Shown here in pieces: positions 37,144 through 45,643 of a stretch of DNA of 64,000 nucleotides. This DNA is from an uncultured Deferribacterales bacterium (GTDB taxonomy: Bacteria; Chrysiogenota; Deferribacteres; Deferribacterales; Mucispirillaceae). The notes beneath the pieces were generated by a model, which did not search any database, was not told the DNA's origin, and saw only the letters and a list, made by a program, of their open reading frames with translations. The position numbers and the translations under genes are program-made. The stretch is taken from assembly GCA_947853665.1 (NCBI GenBank), contig CANTXF010000066.1:1-64000 (forward strand). The letters run 5' to 3'. Positions within the stretch are counted from its first letter, which is position 1; each line of letters opens with the position of its first letter.

Positions 37144-37765
37144 ACTGCGCATAGGCATGACAGGCGGCATAGGCACGGGGAAAACCGCCGCCGCCGCCGC
37201 TTTCGCGGAGCTGGGTTTTTACGTTATAGACGCGGATATTCTGGCAAAAAAAGCGTCGGAGCCGTCAGGAGCTGCGTATAAAGAAATAGTCGGGGCTTTC
37301 GGGCGGGAAATACTCACGCCTTCCGGGGAAATAGACAGAAAGGCGCTGGGAAAAGCGGTATTTTCCGATACGGAAAAAAGGCGGCTTCTCGAAAGCATAG
37401 TACACCCCGCCGTATGGGAGCTTGAAAAAAAAGAAAGAGGCAGAATACTGGGGCGGGACGCTGGAGCCCTTATAATAACCAGCGCGGCTCTGCTTGTGGA
37501 AACGGGGGCTTATAAAAATTATAACCCGCTTATAACGGTGCACTGCTCGCCGGAAAACCAGCTCCGCAGGGTAAAAGCCAGGGACGGCATTACGGAGGAG
37601 GAAGCCGTGATGAGAATAAACGCCCAGCTTCCCTCGGAGGAAAAGCTCAAAGCCGCCGGTATAATAATAAATAACGACGGGGACGAAGCCGCCCTTAAAG
37701 AGGAAGTCCGGCGGGCGGCCGCCCTGATACGCCAGATAGACTACGCATTAAGGCACAGAAAATAG
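37136..37765 (+). CDS. coaE: Dephospho-CoA kinase
   Basis: 209 residues from GTG 37136, overlapping the previous gene by 8 bases. It phosphorylates dephospho-CoA in the last step of CoA synthesis. Walker A is GGIGTGKT (residues 10-17; the family usually has GSGKS). The DADILAKKA and HPAVW blocks and the R..RDG lid follow. It is the last gene of the CCA operon, 9 bases from the convergent HxlR gene. Confidence 0.95.
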   Translation: MNRLRIGMTGGIGTGKTAAAAAFAELGFYVIDADILAKKASEPSGAAYKEIVGAFGREILTPSGEIDRKALGKAVFSDTEKRRLLESIVHPAVWELEKKERGRILGRDAGALIITSAALLVETGAYKNYNPLITVHCSPENQLRRVKARDGITEEEAVMRINAQLPSEEKLKAAGIIINNDGDEAALKEEVRRAAALIRQIDYALRHRK

Positions 37766-37774
37766 CCGCGGGCC

Positions 37775-38152
37775 TCATCGGGAAAGGTAATCGCAATTGC
37801 GGCACCGGGGAGAGGAAGGGCTTTCTCCCTTATGGTAAGCCCCCGCCCAGCGGCATATTTCCTTAAGTATGGGAACCGCGGACAGGCCTTTTTCCGTAAG
37901 GCGGTATTCCACCCGGGGCGGTATCTCGTCGAAAGAGCGTCTTTCTATAATACAATCCCCCATCAGTTCTTTCAGCATGGAAGCAAGCACGGCGTCGCTG
38001 ATATTTATCATTTCCCTGCGCAGGGCGTTATAGCGCATAGTGCCTTTTTCCGCAAGGACGCATATTATGCGGGATTTCCATTTGCCCCCGAAAACATCCA
38101 GACCGTATTCCAGCGGACACCTTATATCCTTATCCAGCTTGCGCTCGTACAT
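37775..38152 (-). CDS. HxlR-family winged-helix transcriptional regulator
   Basis: 125 residues from ATG 38152, preceded by GGAGG; an in-frame ATG 21 bases earlier is less well placed. The HxlR core CPLEYGLDVFGGKWKSRIICVL, then RYNALRRE...ISDAVLASMLKEL and RVEYRLTEKG, is intact. The C-terminal CRNCDY pair adds to the N-terminal Cys and may sense redox or electrophiles. The gene is divergent from 38346-38636, the likely target. Confidence 0.93.
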   Translation of the reverse strand: MYERKLDKDIRCPLEYGLDVFGGKWKSRIICVLAEKGTMRYNALRREMINISDAVLASMLKELMGDCIIERRSFDEIPPRVEYRLTEKGLSAVPILKEICRWAGAYHKGESPSSPRCRNCDYLSR

Positions 38153-38259
38153 TTTAAAGCCTCCGTTTTCCATATTGGCGGCGGCTTATTATAGCGGCGC
38201 CGGGCCGGCGGAACAAGAGACTATTAAAATTATTAGTTACTTATAAATTTGCCGGTATC

Positions 38260-38288
38260 TTGCGCCCCGATGCGCCTCGCGCTATATT
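38260..38288 (+). promoter_or_regulatory. Sigma-70 promoter of the HxlR-adjacent gene
   Basis: -35 TTGCGC (38260-38265), 17-base spacer, -10 TATATT (38283-38288). An AGCCTG...CAGGCT pair just downstream and the AT-rich ATTAGTTACTTATAAATT upstream are operator candidates. Confidence 0.6.
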
Positions 38289-38345
38289 CCCTTTAGCCTG
38301 AGGGCCCGCAGGCTAAAACAAATCCAAAAACCCGGAGGAATTAAA

Positions 38346-38636
38346 ATGAATACAGGCGCGTATCTTGAAATAACCATGAAAATAAAAGAAGAAAACCGCC
38401 CGGCGGCGGCAAAGGTATACGGAGAATATAAAGAGCCCTTTCTTAAAGGCGTAAAAGGCGCTCTTTCAAAAGACCTGCTGATAAGAAAAGAAGACGTGCA
38501 GGTACTCCACGGCTTCGACGGAACGGAAAACGCCCTGGCCTACCTTACCTGCGAATTATTTAAAAAGGATGTGCTGGCCGGGCTTTCTCCCCTGCTGGAA
38601 GGCGAACCGGAAATAAAAATATACGAAACGGCCTGA
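38346..38636 (+). CDS. Small conserved-looking protein divergent from HxlR
   Basis: 96 residues; GGAGG lies 7 bases before the ATG. Not firmly recognised. It starts LEITMKIKEENRPAAAKVYGEYKEPFL and ends PEIKIYETA, a compact alpha/beta layout compatible with a dimeric ferredoxin-like (ABM/NIPSNAP) fold; that is inference. HxlR regulators usually control the gene opposite them, so this is the probable regulated target. Its own promoter and terminator show that it is monocistronic. Confidence 0.75.
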   Translation: MNTGAYLEITMKIKEENRPAAAKVYGEYKEPFLKGVKGALSKDLLIRKEDVQVLHGFDGTENALAYLTCELFKKDVLAGLSPLLEGEPEIKIYETA

Positions 38637-38649
38637 ATCCGGGCATGAG

Positions 38650-38674
38650 GCCGCCCGCAGAAAGGGCGGCTTTT
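38650..38674 (+). terminator. Rho-independent terminator after the 38346 gene
   Basis: 7-bp GCCGCCC/GGGCGGC stem, 7-base loop, TTTT. Confidence 0.85.
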
Positions 38675-38709
38675 CCGTTCACTTCCGAAGGCAGGCCCCG
38701 GTCCGCTTT

Positions 38710-39603
38710 TTAAGGGCGCAGCCCTTTGAAAAAACAGGCCGCCCCGCCCAGAATTCCAGCGTCGTTTTTAAGGCCTGCGATTTCCAGCTTTACCCGGCTT
38801 CTATACATGGGAAAAAGCTCCGCGAAAAAGTTTTCGGAGCAATCCGCCATAAAAAAACGGGACAATTCCGAAAGACCGCCGCCCAGCTTTATTTTCTCCG
38901 GACAGAACAGGTTGGCGGCGTCAGCAAGGCCCCGGGCCAGATAGACGGCGAAGGATTTAAAAGCCGCGGCAGCGGCCTTATGCCCCTTTTCCGCAAGCAG
39001 GGCAAGCTCCAGCGGTTCGGAAATATTTTCCCCGCCTCCGGCGGCGGCGTATTCCGCCATAAGGCCCGCAGTAGTGCAGTATTCGTCCATACAGCCCTTT
39101 CTGCCGCAGCCGCATAGCCTTCCGCCGGGAGCAACGCAGATATGTCCTATCTCAAAAGACGTAACGGCAGAGACCGGAAGCCCGCCGTTTATTATCAGGC
39201 CGCCTCCCGCTCCGGTGCCCAGAGTCACGAACATCATGTTCCTTATGCCGCCTTGCTCGATAAAAACGTATTCTCCAAGGGCCGCCAGGTTCGCGTCGTT
39301 TTCCGCCATTACTGGCAGAGACGCGGCTTTTTCAAGATCGGCCCTTATATGCCTGCCGTTAATGGAGGGCAGGTTAGGGGCGAAAATCTCGTCCTTTTCA
39401 AAATCGTATCCGCCGGGCAGCGCCGCCGTTATGCCAGCGGGGGCTTCCGGCAGACCGGCGGCAAGGCCCGCAAGGGCCGCTATAAGCCCGTCGTAATCCT
39501 TAGGGGTGGGGATCCTGCTTTTTGCCTCCATTTTTCCCTTTTCGTCCACAAGGGCGCTTTTTATATAAGAACCGCCTATATCTACGGACAAGACCTTAGC
39601 CAT
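38710..39603 (-). CDS. ROK family sugar kinase (glucokinase-like)
   Basis: 297 residues from ATG 39603, preceded by GGAGG. ATP-binding VLSVDIGGSYIKSALVD, the sugar/metal signature TLGTGAGGGLIINGG and the zinc-binding histidine/cysteine cluster EIGHICVAPGGRLCGCGRKGCMDEYCTTAGL (given as overlapping blocks EIGHICV, CGCGRKGC, EYCT) identify ROK. No helix-turn-helix precedes it, so it is a kinase rather than a repressor. Glucose or N-acetyl sugars are likely substrates. Confidence 0.9.
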   Translation of the reverse strand: MAKVLSVDIGGSYIKSALVDEKGKMEAKSRIPTPKDYDGLIAALAGLAAGLPEAPAGITAALPGGYDFEKDEIFAPNLPSINGRHIRADLEKAASLPVMAENDANLAALGEYVFIEQGGIRNMMFVTLGTGAGGGLIINGGLPVSAVTSFEIGHICVAPGGRLCGCGRKGCMDEYCTTAGLMAEYAAAGGGENISEPLELALLAEKGHKAAAAAFKSFAVYLARGLADAANLFCPEKIKLGGGLSELSRFFMADCSENFFAELFPMYRSRVKLEIAGLKNDAGILGGAACFFKGLRP

Positions 39604-39779
39604 ATAGCCCTCCTTTTGCCGTTTTATTATTATATCTCGCCGGGCGCGGCAATTCAAGGTCTCCGGCGCTTTAATAAGTGTACCTTGCATTTCATATTGT
39701 AAATATATAAAAAAAGATATAACTTTACTATTTATAAAACTTTATTTTATATATTCTGAAACGGGGAGGTAAGGGGGAA

Positions 39780-40520
39780 ATGAAAGAGCGCTGCCTTAAA
39801 AGGGCCACAATGATAATCGACAGGCTCAAAGCCCAAGAAAACGCCGAACGCAGCCAGGATATGCGGAAATACTTTAAAAACGCCGCCAGGCATTTTCTGG
39901 GAGTAGGGATCCCCGCCGTTCAGAAAACAATAAAAAAGACGCTGACGGAATTTTCCGGCGCGAGGCACGACGATATAACAGAAACGGCGGACCTGCTTCT
40001 TAAAACCGACATAATGGAGGTTCAGATAGCCGGAATAGAACTGCTGTGCGCTTTAAAGGAAAGGCTTTCCGTAAGGGAAGCCTTTTTCAGAACGGAAAGG
40101 TGGATACTGGACGGCAGGATAAACAACTGGGCTTCCGTGGACGCGGTATCCACCCATCTTTTAGGCTGGCTTGCCGGAAGGGATAATTCCCTCTCGGAAG
40201 AGACCATGCGCTGGTCTTTATCGCCTAATTCATGGCTGCGCCGGGCCTCCGCCGTAACGTACATACTGCCCGCAAGGGAAGGCAGGTTTCTCGACGTGGT
40301 TTACGAAACCGCCCTGCGCCTGCGCTCCGACGAGGACGAATACGTCAGAAAAGGCGCCGGATGGGTTCTGCGGGAAGCGGGCAAAACGGATATGGAAAGG
40401 CTTTCCCGCTTCCTTTACGAGCACGGCGGGGAAATGGCCCGCGTTACCCTGCGCTACGCCGCGGAAAAATTTCCGCCGGAGGAGCGCCTAAAGCTGCTGG
40501 AAGCTACGAAAAAAGGATAA
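39780..40520 (+). CDS. AlkD-like DNA alkylation repair protein
   Basis: 246 residues. It resembles the HEAT-like-repeat DNA glycosylases AlkC/AlkD, which excise bulky or cationic alkylpurines without base flipping: MRKYFKN..RHFLGVGIPAVQKTIK near the start, NWASVDAVSTHLLG in the middle and EDEYVRKGAGWVLREAGK near the end. AAGGGGG precedes the ATG. It stands alone and converges with mtaB, 8 bases away. Confidence 0.88.
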   Translation: MKERCLKRATMIIDRLKAQENAERSQDMRKYFKNAARHFLGVGIPAVQKTIKKTLTEFSGARHDDITETADLLLKTDIMEVQIAGIELLCALKERLSVREAFFRTERWILDGRINNWASVDAVSTHLLGWLAGRDNSLSEETMRWSLSPNSWLRRASAVTYILPAREGRFLDVVYETALRLRSDEDEYVRKGAGWVLREAGKTDMERLSRFLYEHGGEMARVTLRYAAEKFPPEERLKLLEATKKG

Positions 40521-40528
40521 AAAGCCCT

Positions 40529-41779
40529 TTAAGGAATAATATCCCCCGTAAGAGAGCCGTTCTCATCGCCTGTGATCAGCACGTTTACGAAGCGGTTAGG
40601 GGGAATATCTGCGGAAAGGACCACCGGCATATAGTTGTCTGAACGGCCCTTTCCGCCGCGCTCCGTAAGGACCCGGCATATTTTGCCTTTCATGGCCCGC
40701 ATGGAGGCAAGAGAAACTTCGTCCCACATACCGCGCAGCAGGGACGCCCTGGCTTCCTTTTCCCCCTTGGAAAGACGGCCTTCCATACCGGAAGCGGCCG
40801 TGCCCTTTCTCTCCGAATAGGGGAAAACGTGTATAAAATCCGCCCCGGCTTTTTTCAGGGTTTGTACCGTGTCCCCGAAATCGGCTTCCGTTTCGCCGGG
40901 AAACCCTACGATAACGTCGCTGCCTATCGTAAGATCCTCCACCCGCTTTGCGGCGTTTACGGCCGCGTTTATATAATCGGCGGCAAAATATCGTCTGCCC
41001 ATGGCTTTAAGTATTTTATCGGAACCGCTCTGGAGGGGTATATGCAGATGGGGGCATATCCTTTCCCTCCGCTCCGCCATAAGGCCTACGAGCTTATCGG
41101 TTATCTCCCCCGTTTCCACGGAGCTGAGCCTTACACGGTAATCCCCGGGGATTTCCGTAACGGCTTCCAGCAGCTCCGCAAGGCCGTATGGCGTTCCCCT
41201 GCCGTACATTCCTATATGTATGCCGACGAGAACTATCTCTTTAAAACCCCTTTCCACAAGCAGGGCGAAATCGGCCAGAGCCTCTTTGTAAGGCTTGCTG
41301 CGGGGCTTTCCCCGGAGGGAGGGTATTATGCAGTAGGCGCAGCCCGCGTCGCAGCCGTCCTGTATTTTGAAAAAGGCTCTCGTTTTAGACGTTCCGACGG
41401 AAGGGCCCCCGCCGTAAAAGGGAGCGTTTTCCACAGGGACGAGGCCGTCCGTAAGAGAAATGATATGCTCTTTAAGAGAACCCTTGGAGCCGTTCGTAAC
41501 GACCGCGTCGGCGCCCAGGGCTTTAAAATCCGTACCGGAAAGGCCCGTAAGGCAGCCGGTAACGATTATGCGCGCTTCGGGGCGTTTTCTGCGCATGGCG
41601 GACACGCAGGAGGCGCACCTTTTAGCCGCCGTTTCCGTAACGGCGCAGGTGTTTATCACAATAACGTCCGCCTCCGCCGGGGGAGCCGCGGCAAATCCGA
41701 GAGCCGCCAGCTCTCCGGAAACGAACTCGTCCTCCGAAGCGTTTACCTTGCACCCGAAAGTCATAAACCCTATTTTCAA
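40529..41779 (-). CDS. mtaB: tRNA (N6-threonylcarbamoyladenosine-37) methylthiotransferase
   Basis: 416 residues from TTG 41779 (LKIGFMTFGCKVNASE), with GGAG 6 bases upstream; the frame is open to 41947 but similarity begins here. It is a radical-SAM enzyme adding a methylthio group to t6A37. The N-terminal MTTase domain carries three cluster cysteines (FGCKVN, NTCAVT, TGCLTG), the radical-SAM motif is CDAGCAYC and a TRAM domain closes the protein. It probably improves decoding of ANN codons. Confidence 0.94.
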   Translation of the reverse strand: MKIGFMTFGCKVNASEDEFVSGELAALGFAAAPPAEADVIVINTCAVTETAAKRCASCVSAMRRKRPEARIIVTGCLTGLSGTDFKALGADAVVTNGSKGSLKEHIISLTDGLVPVENAPFYGGGPSVGTSKTRAFFKIQDGCDAGCAYCIIPSLRGKPRSKPYKEALADFALLVERGFKEIVLVGIHIGMYGRGTPYGLAELLEAVTEIPGDYRVRLSSVETGEITDKLVGLMAERRERICPHLHIPLQSGSDKILKAMGRRYFAADYINAAVNAAKRVEDLTIGSDVIVGFPGETEADFGDTVQTLKKAGADFIHVFPYSERKGTAASGMEGRLSKGEKEARASLLRGMWDEVSLASMRAMKGKICRVLTERGGKGRSDNYMPVVLSADIPPNRFVNVLITGDENGSLTGDIIP

Positions 41780-41970
41780 GAATATCTCCGTTATTAAATT
41801 TCCCGGCGGCTGCTCCATAGCCCGGATAATTATGAAGGAAAAGGCTGTAATCCCCCTGTTAAAATACGCGCCGCCATGCCGGAGCTTACGCCCGATCACC
41901 GGCCGGGTGCAGGCCGCCGCCCCGGCGAAAACCGCCCGCAGCCGCAAATTCCTTTTATAAAAAGCGATAA

Positions 41971-41987
41971 TATGTTATATTAACATA
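41971..41987 (+). promoter_or_regulatory. Perfect palindrome over the promoter of the FliL-like gene
   Basis: TATGTTA-TAT-TAACATA, directly before ATG 41990 and overlapping the only -10-like hexamer, TATATT (41976-41981). No Shine-Dalgarno is visible, so the message could be leaderless with an operator at its start. Confidence 0.5.
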
Positions 41988-41989
41988 CC

Positions 41990-42502
41990 ATGAAAGAAAA
42001 CAGTAAATCAGCAAAAAAAATCCTAAAGACGGCTGTAATCCTGCTGGCCGTTCTGGCTTTAGCCGTGGGAGCCTGGAAGGCGCGTTTCATCTTTAATTTT
42101 TCCGACGCAAAAATAGATATGTTCACTAAGCCCTCCGCAAAAACGGCAAGCGTGTACGGCTCCTACTCCGTAAAGGTGCAGAAAGCCGCTTCCGGCGTAT
42201 ATTACGTTAAAATAAAAGACCTTATATGCGACGCCGCGCCGGACGACGACGGCGCTCCCCATTATTTCCGGGTGGATTTAACGCTGGAAACGGCGGACGA
42301 AAAAACGGCGGAACTTTTAAAAAAGGGTGAAAAGGAGCTGACGGCGGCTCTCAGAAATACCATGAAATATTTACGCCTGCGAGACCGCAACGCGGAAAGG
42401 ATAATGGACTACATAAAAGACCACGCCGAACGCAGCGCGGAAAGGATAGCCGGGAGGGGATCGGTGCGGGGAGTTTATTTCGAATCTTTCCTGAGCCAGT
42501 AG
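41990..42502 (+). CDS. FliL-like single-pass membrane protein
   Basis: 170 residues: short cytosolic start, one membrane helix (residues about 13-28) and a periplasmic domain ending VRGVYFESFLSQ. That end, together with FRVDLTLETAD and a run of helices in between, follows the outline of FliL, the stator-associated flagellar protein, though overall similarity looks weak. It lies 3.6 kb from the flagellar block. A stomatin-like or unrelated function remains possible. Start lacks an obvious RBS. Confidence 0.5.
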   Translation: MKENSKSAKKILKTAVILLAVLALAVGAWKARFIFNFSDAKIDMFTKPSAKTASVYGSYSVKVQKAASGVYYVKIKDLICDAAPDDDGAPHYFRVDLTLETADEKTAELLKKGEKELTAALRNTMKYLRLRDRNAERIMDYIKDHAERSAERIAGRGSVRGVYFESFLSQ

Positions 42503-42521
42503 GGGCGATTTCATGTACGGC

Positions 42522-42550
42522 TTGACTTAATACGGCCGTAAAGGTAAAAG
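42522..42550 (+). promoter_or_regulatory. Putative sigma-70 promoter of the sensor-kinase gene
   Basis: -35 TTGACT (42522-42527), 17-base spacer, -10-like TAAAAG (42545-42550), 35 bases before the ATG. Confidence 0.45.
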
Positions 42551-42584
42551 GGGTAAGGTCCGTATGGGGAATCTTTATTAAAAA

Positions 42585-44018
42585 ATGAGAAAAATCTATC
42601 TTAACCTGCCCACGCTTAAGGAGCTGGAGAAGCTCCTGTCGGAAACCTTTTCCCTGTCGGATACCGTTACGGGCGCGGATATCGTAATTACGGAAGGCGA
42701 GCTGGATTTCATAAGCGGAAAGCTTGTAATCTCCCTTTCCGACGAAAAGCGAGATTCCAGGGGCACGGTATATATAAGCGGCCGCCTTTCCACGGAAGCC
42801 ATATACAGGGCTATCCGCGCCTCGGTGGACACATACTCCGTCACCGCAGGCCCCATCCCTTTAAGCCCCGCCTACCATGTGCTCAAAGACAGCGACCCCA
42901 AGGTGGGCTATCTCGTCAAAAAGCTTGAAAACATCCTCAACGCCGCAGCGGAAAGCATAGTGGAAATAGATTACGACGGCAGCGTGCTTTTCCATAACAA
43001 AAAATTTGCGGAAACCTACGATTCGGCAAATTCCGTAATAGAAGGGAACATATACGCCATTTTCGACATAGAAACGGTAAACGTGCTGCGTCAGGCCATA
43101 TCCTCCATGACGTCGGAAGAACCCGTCGATTTCTCCGGCCGCATGAAAAACCGCTCCGGCTCCATGATACTTATAGAAGGCCACATATCCGCCCTGCCGG
43201 GTGATACTTCCCACTATGAAATAATATTCGAGGACGTTACGGAAAAGCTGCGGCGTATGCAGGAAACGAAAAAAATGGAGGAACGCTCCATAATCGCCGG
43301 TTTTTCCCGCCACCTTTCCCACAACGTAATGAACGCCCTTACGGCGGCCGGGGGTTTCATACGCCGCGTAAGGGCCAAAACGGAAAACACCCTGCATATG
43401 CAGAACCTCTGGCATATAATAAACGACAAGCTGCTGCTTATAGAGGAAATAGTCGCCGGATACAACGACTATACCCACGCCATATCCTTGAGAAAAACGG
43501 AAAAAATAGACCTGGCGGCTTTTTTCGAGGAGCTTGTAACAGCCGTCTCACTAAAGCGGGTGGACAGGAGCTTTACCGCCTATCTCTACAAATTTACGGA
43601 CAACTACACCCTTTCCTACGACTTTTCAAAGGCGGCACCCTTCGAGGCGGAAGGCAGCCGTATGTTTCTGAAGCTGGCCCTCTGCTATATATTAAAGGAC
43701 AATATCAGATATTTTTCGGGAAACCTGCCTCTCGAATACGAAATAACGGCGGAAACGGGAGAAGATAACTTCGTACTTTCCATACTGGTAAAAAATGTGG
43801 AAGTGCCAGAGCAGATAATAGAAACCATGCTCAAGCCCTGGGACCACCAGATGCTTACCCAGAGCTTCGACTACTGGGGGGTAATGATAGCCGCCGCCGT
43901 AATGGAAAACCACAACGGCAGGGTAACGGCATTCCGGAGCGGCTCCCGTCTGAGGCTCGACATGGTATTCGACAAATATCAGAAAACATGGGAACCTTCC
44001 CCCCCCCGAAACAAATAG
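42585..44018 (+). CDS. PAS-containing sensor kinase with degenerate ATPase domain
   Basis: 477 residues, cytosolic. Residues about 110-220 form a PAS domain (ESIVEIDYDGSVLFHNKKF ... YEIIFEDVTEK). An H-box-like FSRHLSHNVMNALTA follows, with H246 the probable phospho-acceptor. The region where HATPase N and G boxes belong (LCYILKDNIRYFSGN onward) keeps an N-box-like stretch but no GxGxG loop, so autokinase activity is doubtful. No response regulator adjoins. A C9 tract at 43999-44007 lies four codons before the stop. Confidence 0.75.
   Translation: MRKIYLNLPTLKELEKLLSETFSLSDTVTGADIVITEGELDFISGKLVISLSDEKRDSRGTVYISGRLSTEAIYRAIRASVDTYSVTAGPIPLSPAYHVLKDSDPKVGYLVKKLENILNAAAESIVEIDYDGSVLFHNKKFAETYDSANSVIEGNIYAIFDIETVNVLRQAISSMTSEEPVDFSGRMKNRSGSMILIEGHISALPGDTSHYEIIFEDVTEKLRRMQETKKMEERSIIAGFSRHLSHNVMNALTAAGGFIRRVRAKTENTLHMQNLWHIINDKLLLIEEIVAGYNDYTHAISLRKTEKIDLAAFFEELVTAVSLKRVDRSFTAYLYKFTDNYTLSYDFSKAAPFEAEGSRMFLKLALCYILKDNIRYFSGNLPLEYEITAETGEDNFVLSILVKNVEVPEQIIETMLKPWDHQMLTQSFDYWGVMIAAAVMENHNGRVTAFRSGSRLRLDMVFDKYQKTWEPSPPRNK
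43999..44007 (+). repeat. C9 homopolymer tract at the 3' end of the sensor-kinase gene
   Basis: Nine C within the last codons (reading Ser-Pro-Pro-Arg-Asn-Lys-stop). Slippage would only swap a few terminal residues. Confidence 0.9.
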
Positions 44019-44033
44019 CTTTATAAATACAAA

Positions 44034-44059
44034 CGCCTTACCGGTTTTTCCGTAAGGCG
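44034..44059 (+). terminator. Terminator-like hairpin between sensor kinase and argB
   Basis: 8-bp stem CGCCTTAC/GTAAGGCG with a 10-base loop, followed by CGAAATATTTTT; the T run is delayed, so efficiency is uncertain. Confidence 0.5.
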
Positions 44060-44086
44060 CGAAATATTTTTCCGGAGTATCATCAG

Positions 44087-44965
44087 ATGCGGGATATAGT
44101 TGAAAAAGCGTCCGTACTGGCGGAATCGCTGCCTTATATAAGGAAATTTTACGGCAAGACTTTCGTAATAAAATACGGCGGCCACGCCATGGAGAACGAG
44201 GAGCTTCAGTACTGCTTCGCTCAGGACGTTACGCTGCTTAAATTTATCGGCATAAATCCGGTAGTCGTTCACGGAGGCGGCCCCCAGATCGGGGAGCTGC
44301 TGAAACGGCTGGGCGGAAGCAGCGCATTCGTAGGGGGCATGAGGGTCACGGACGAAGCCACCATGGAAGCCGTCGAAATGACCCTGGCCGGCAAAATCAA
44401 CAAAAGCATAGTAACCCTTATAAATAAAGCCGGCGGCAAAGCCGTGGGCCTTTCCGGCCGGGACGGCGGCATGATAAAGGCAAAAAAACTCCTTGTGGAA
44501 ACGACGGACCCGGACGGCAGCAAAATAAAGGCCGACATCGGCCTTGTAGGGGAAGTAACCGGCGTCAATACGGAAGTGCTTGAAACCATGGCGGGTCATT
44601 TTATCCCGGTTATAGCCCCCGTCGGCGTGGGGGACGATTTTAAGGCCTACAACATAAACGCCGACTCCGTGGCTGGCAGCATAGCAGCCGCCATAAAGGC
44701 GGAAAAGCTCCTGCTCCTTACGGACGTGGACGGCGTGAAGGACGGAAGCGGCAGCCGCATATCGACCATTTACTTAAGCGAAATACCCTCCCTTAAGGAA
44801 AGCGGCGTCCTCTACGGCGGCATGATACCCAAAATAGACTGCGCCGCCACCGCCATAGCGGGCGGAGCGGGCAAGGCGCACATTATAGACGGGCGGATAA
44901 AACATTCCCTGCTGCTTGAAATATTTACCGATTCTGGCGTAGGGACGCAGATACTCCATGACTGA
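44087..44965 (+). CDS. argB: Acetylglutamate kinase
   Basis: 292 residues. It phosphorylates N-acetylglutamate in arginine synthesis. Amino-acid-kinase motifs are TFVIKYGGHAM, VVVHGGGPQIG, the substrate loop RVTDEATMEAVEM, NINADSVAGSIAAAIKAEKLLLLTD and GGMIPKIDCA. The extended N-terminal helix (RDIVEKASVLAESLPYIRKF) is the type linked to arginine-inhibited hexameric enzymes, so feedback control is likely. The pcm gene overlaps its 3' end by 8 bases. Confidence 0.96.
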   Translation: MRDIVEKASVLAESLPYIRKFYGKTFVIKYGGHAMENEELQYCFAQDVTLLKFIGINPVVVHGGGPQIGELLKRLGGSSAFVGGMRVTDEATMEAVEMTLAGKINKSIVTLINKAGGKAVGLSGRDGGMIKAKKLLVETTDPDGSKIKADIGLVGEVTGVNTEVLETMAGHFIPVIAPVGVGDDFKAYNINADSVAGSIAAAIKAEKLLLLTDVDGVKDGSGSRISTIYLSEIPSLKESGVLYGGMIPKIDCAATAIAGGAGKAHIIDGRIKHSLLLEIFTDSGVGTQILHD

Positions 44966-45569
44966 AAAAACGCCCCGAAGGTTTATCGAGGAAATCGTCT
45001 CCCCGGCCTGCAATGGGGACAGGGCCGTAATAGCCGCTTTCGAGGCGGTGCCGCGAAAGCTTTTCGTGGAAGCGGCCATGCAGGCTCAGGCTTACGAAGA
45101 CCTTGCCCTGCCGATAGGCATGGGGCAGACCATATCCCAGCCCTCCACCGTGGCCCATATGCTTTCAAAGCTAGAGCTGTCCCCATCCGATTCCGTTCTT
45201 GAAATCGGGGCTGGCTCCGGGTTCGTGACGGCCCTGCTTTCCTTTATGGCAAAGCAGGTATACGCAGTAGAGAGGATACCGGGCCTGCTTGAAAAGGCCA
45301 GGAAAACCATAAGGGCCATGGGTATAAAAAACGCCCTTTTCCGCTCCGGCGACGGAGGAGCCGGGTGGGACGAATTTGCCCCTTTCGATAAAATAATCGC
45401 CTCGGCGGGGGCAAACTCCCTTCCAAAAGCCCTGCCGGAGCAGATAAAGGACGGCGGCATAATCCTTATCCCGGTAAAAGGCCGCCTTATGCGCTATCGC
45501 ATGGAAAAGGGAGCCATAACTGAAGAAAAGGGTGCGCCCGTGTCTTTCGTGGATTTTATAGGCAGCTGA
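44958..45569 (+). CDS. pcm: Protein-L-isoaspartate O-methyltransferase
   Basis: 203 residues. A SAM methyltransferase that repairs isomerised Asp/Asn residues in aged proteins. Features are LPIGMGQTISQPSTVA (substrate segment), motif I VLEIGAGSGFVTALL, VERIPGLL and IIASAGANSLP. It is cotranscribed with argB. Its stop precedes the sigma-54 promoter of flgI by 21 bases, so flagellar transcription restarts there. Confidence 0.93.
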   Translation: MTEKTPRRFIEEIVSPACNGDRAVIAAFEAVPRKLFVEAAMQAQAYEDLALPIGMGQTISQPSTVAHMLSKLELSPSDSVLEIGAGSGFVTALLSFMAKQVYAVERIPGLLEKARKTIRAMGIKNALFRSGDGGAGWDEFAPFDKIIASAGANSLPKALPEQIKDGGIILIPVKGRLMRYRMEKGAITEEKGAPVSFVDFIGS

Positions 45570-45590
45570 CAGGGCGCTTTTTTAAGGTTT

Positions 45591-45606
45591 TGGCACGCGG
45601 TTTGCT
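45591..45606 (+). promoter_or_regulatory. Sigma-54 promoter of flgI
   Basis: TGGCACGCGGTTTGCT: the -24 GG and -12 GC are 10 bases apart, matching the RpoN consensus, 37 bases upstream of the flgI ATG. Confidence 0.88.
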
Positions 45607-45643
45607 ATATCATTTTCGTAAAATCCCTTTTGGAGCGAAAGTG

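Noticed and set aside
40829-41797. 322-codon plus-strand frame opposite mtaB
   Set aside because: The opposite strand holds an intact radical-SAM enzyme with all cluster cysteines.
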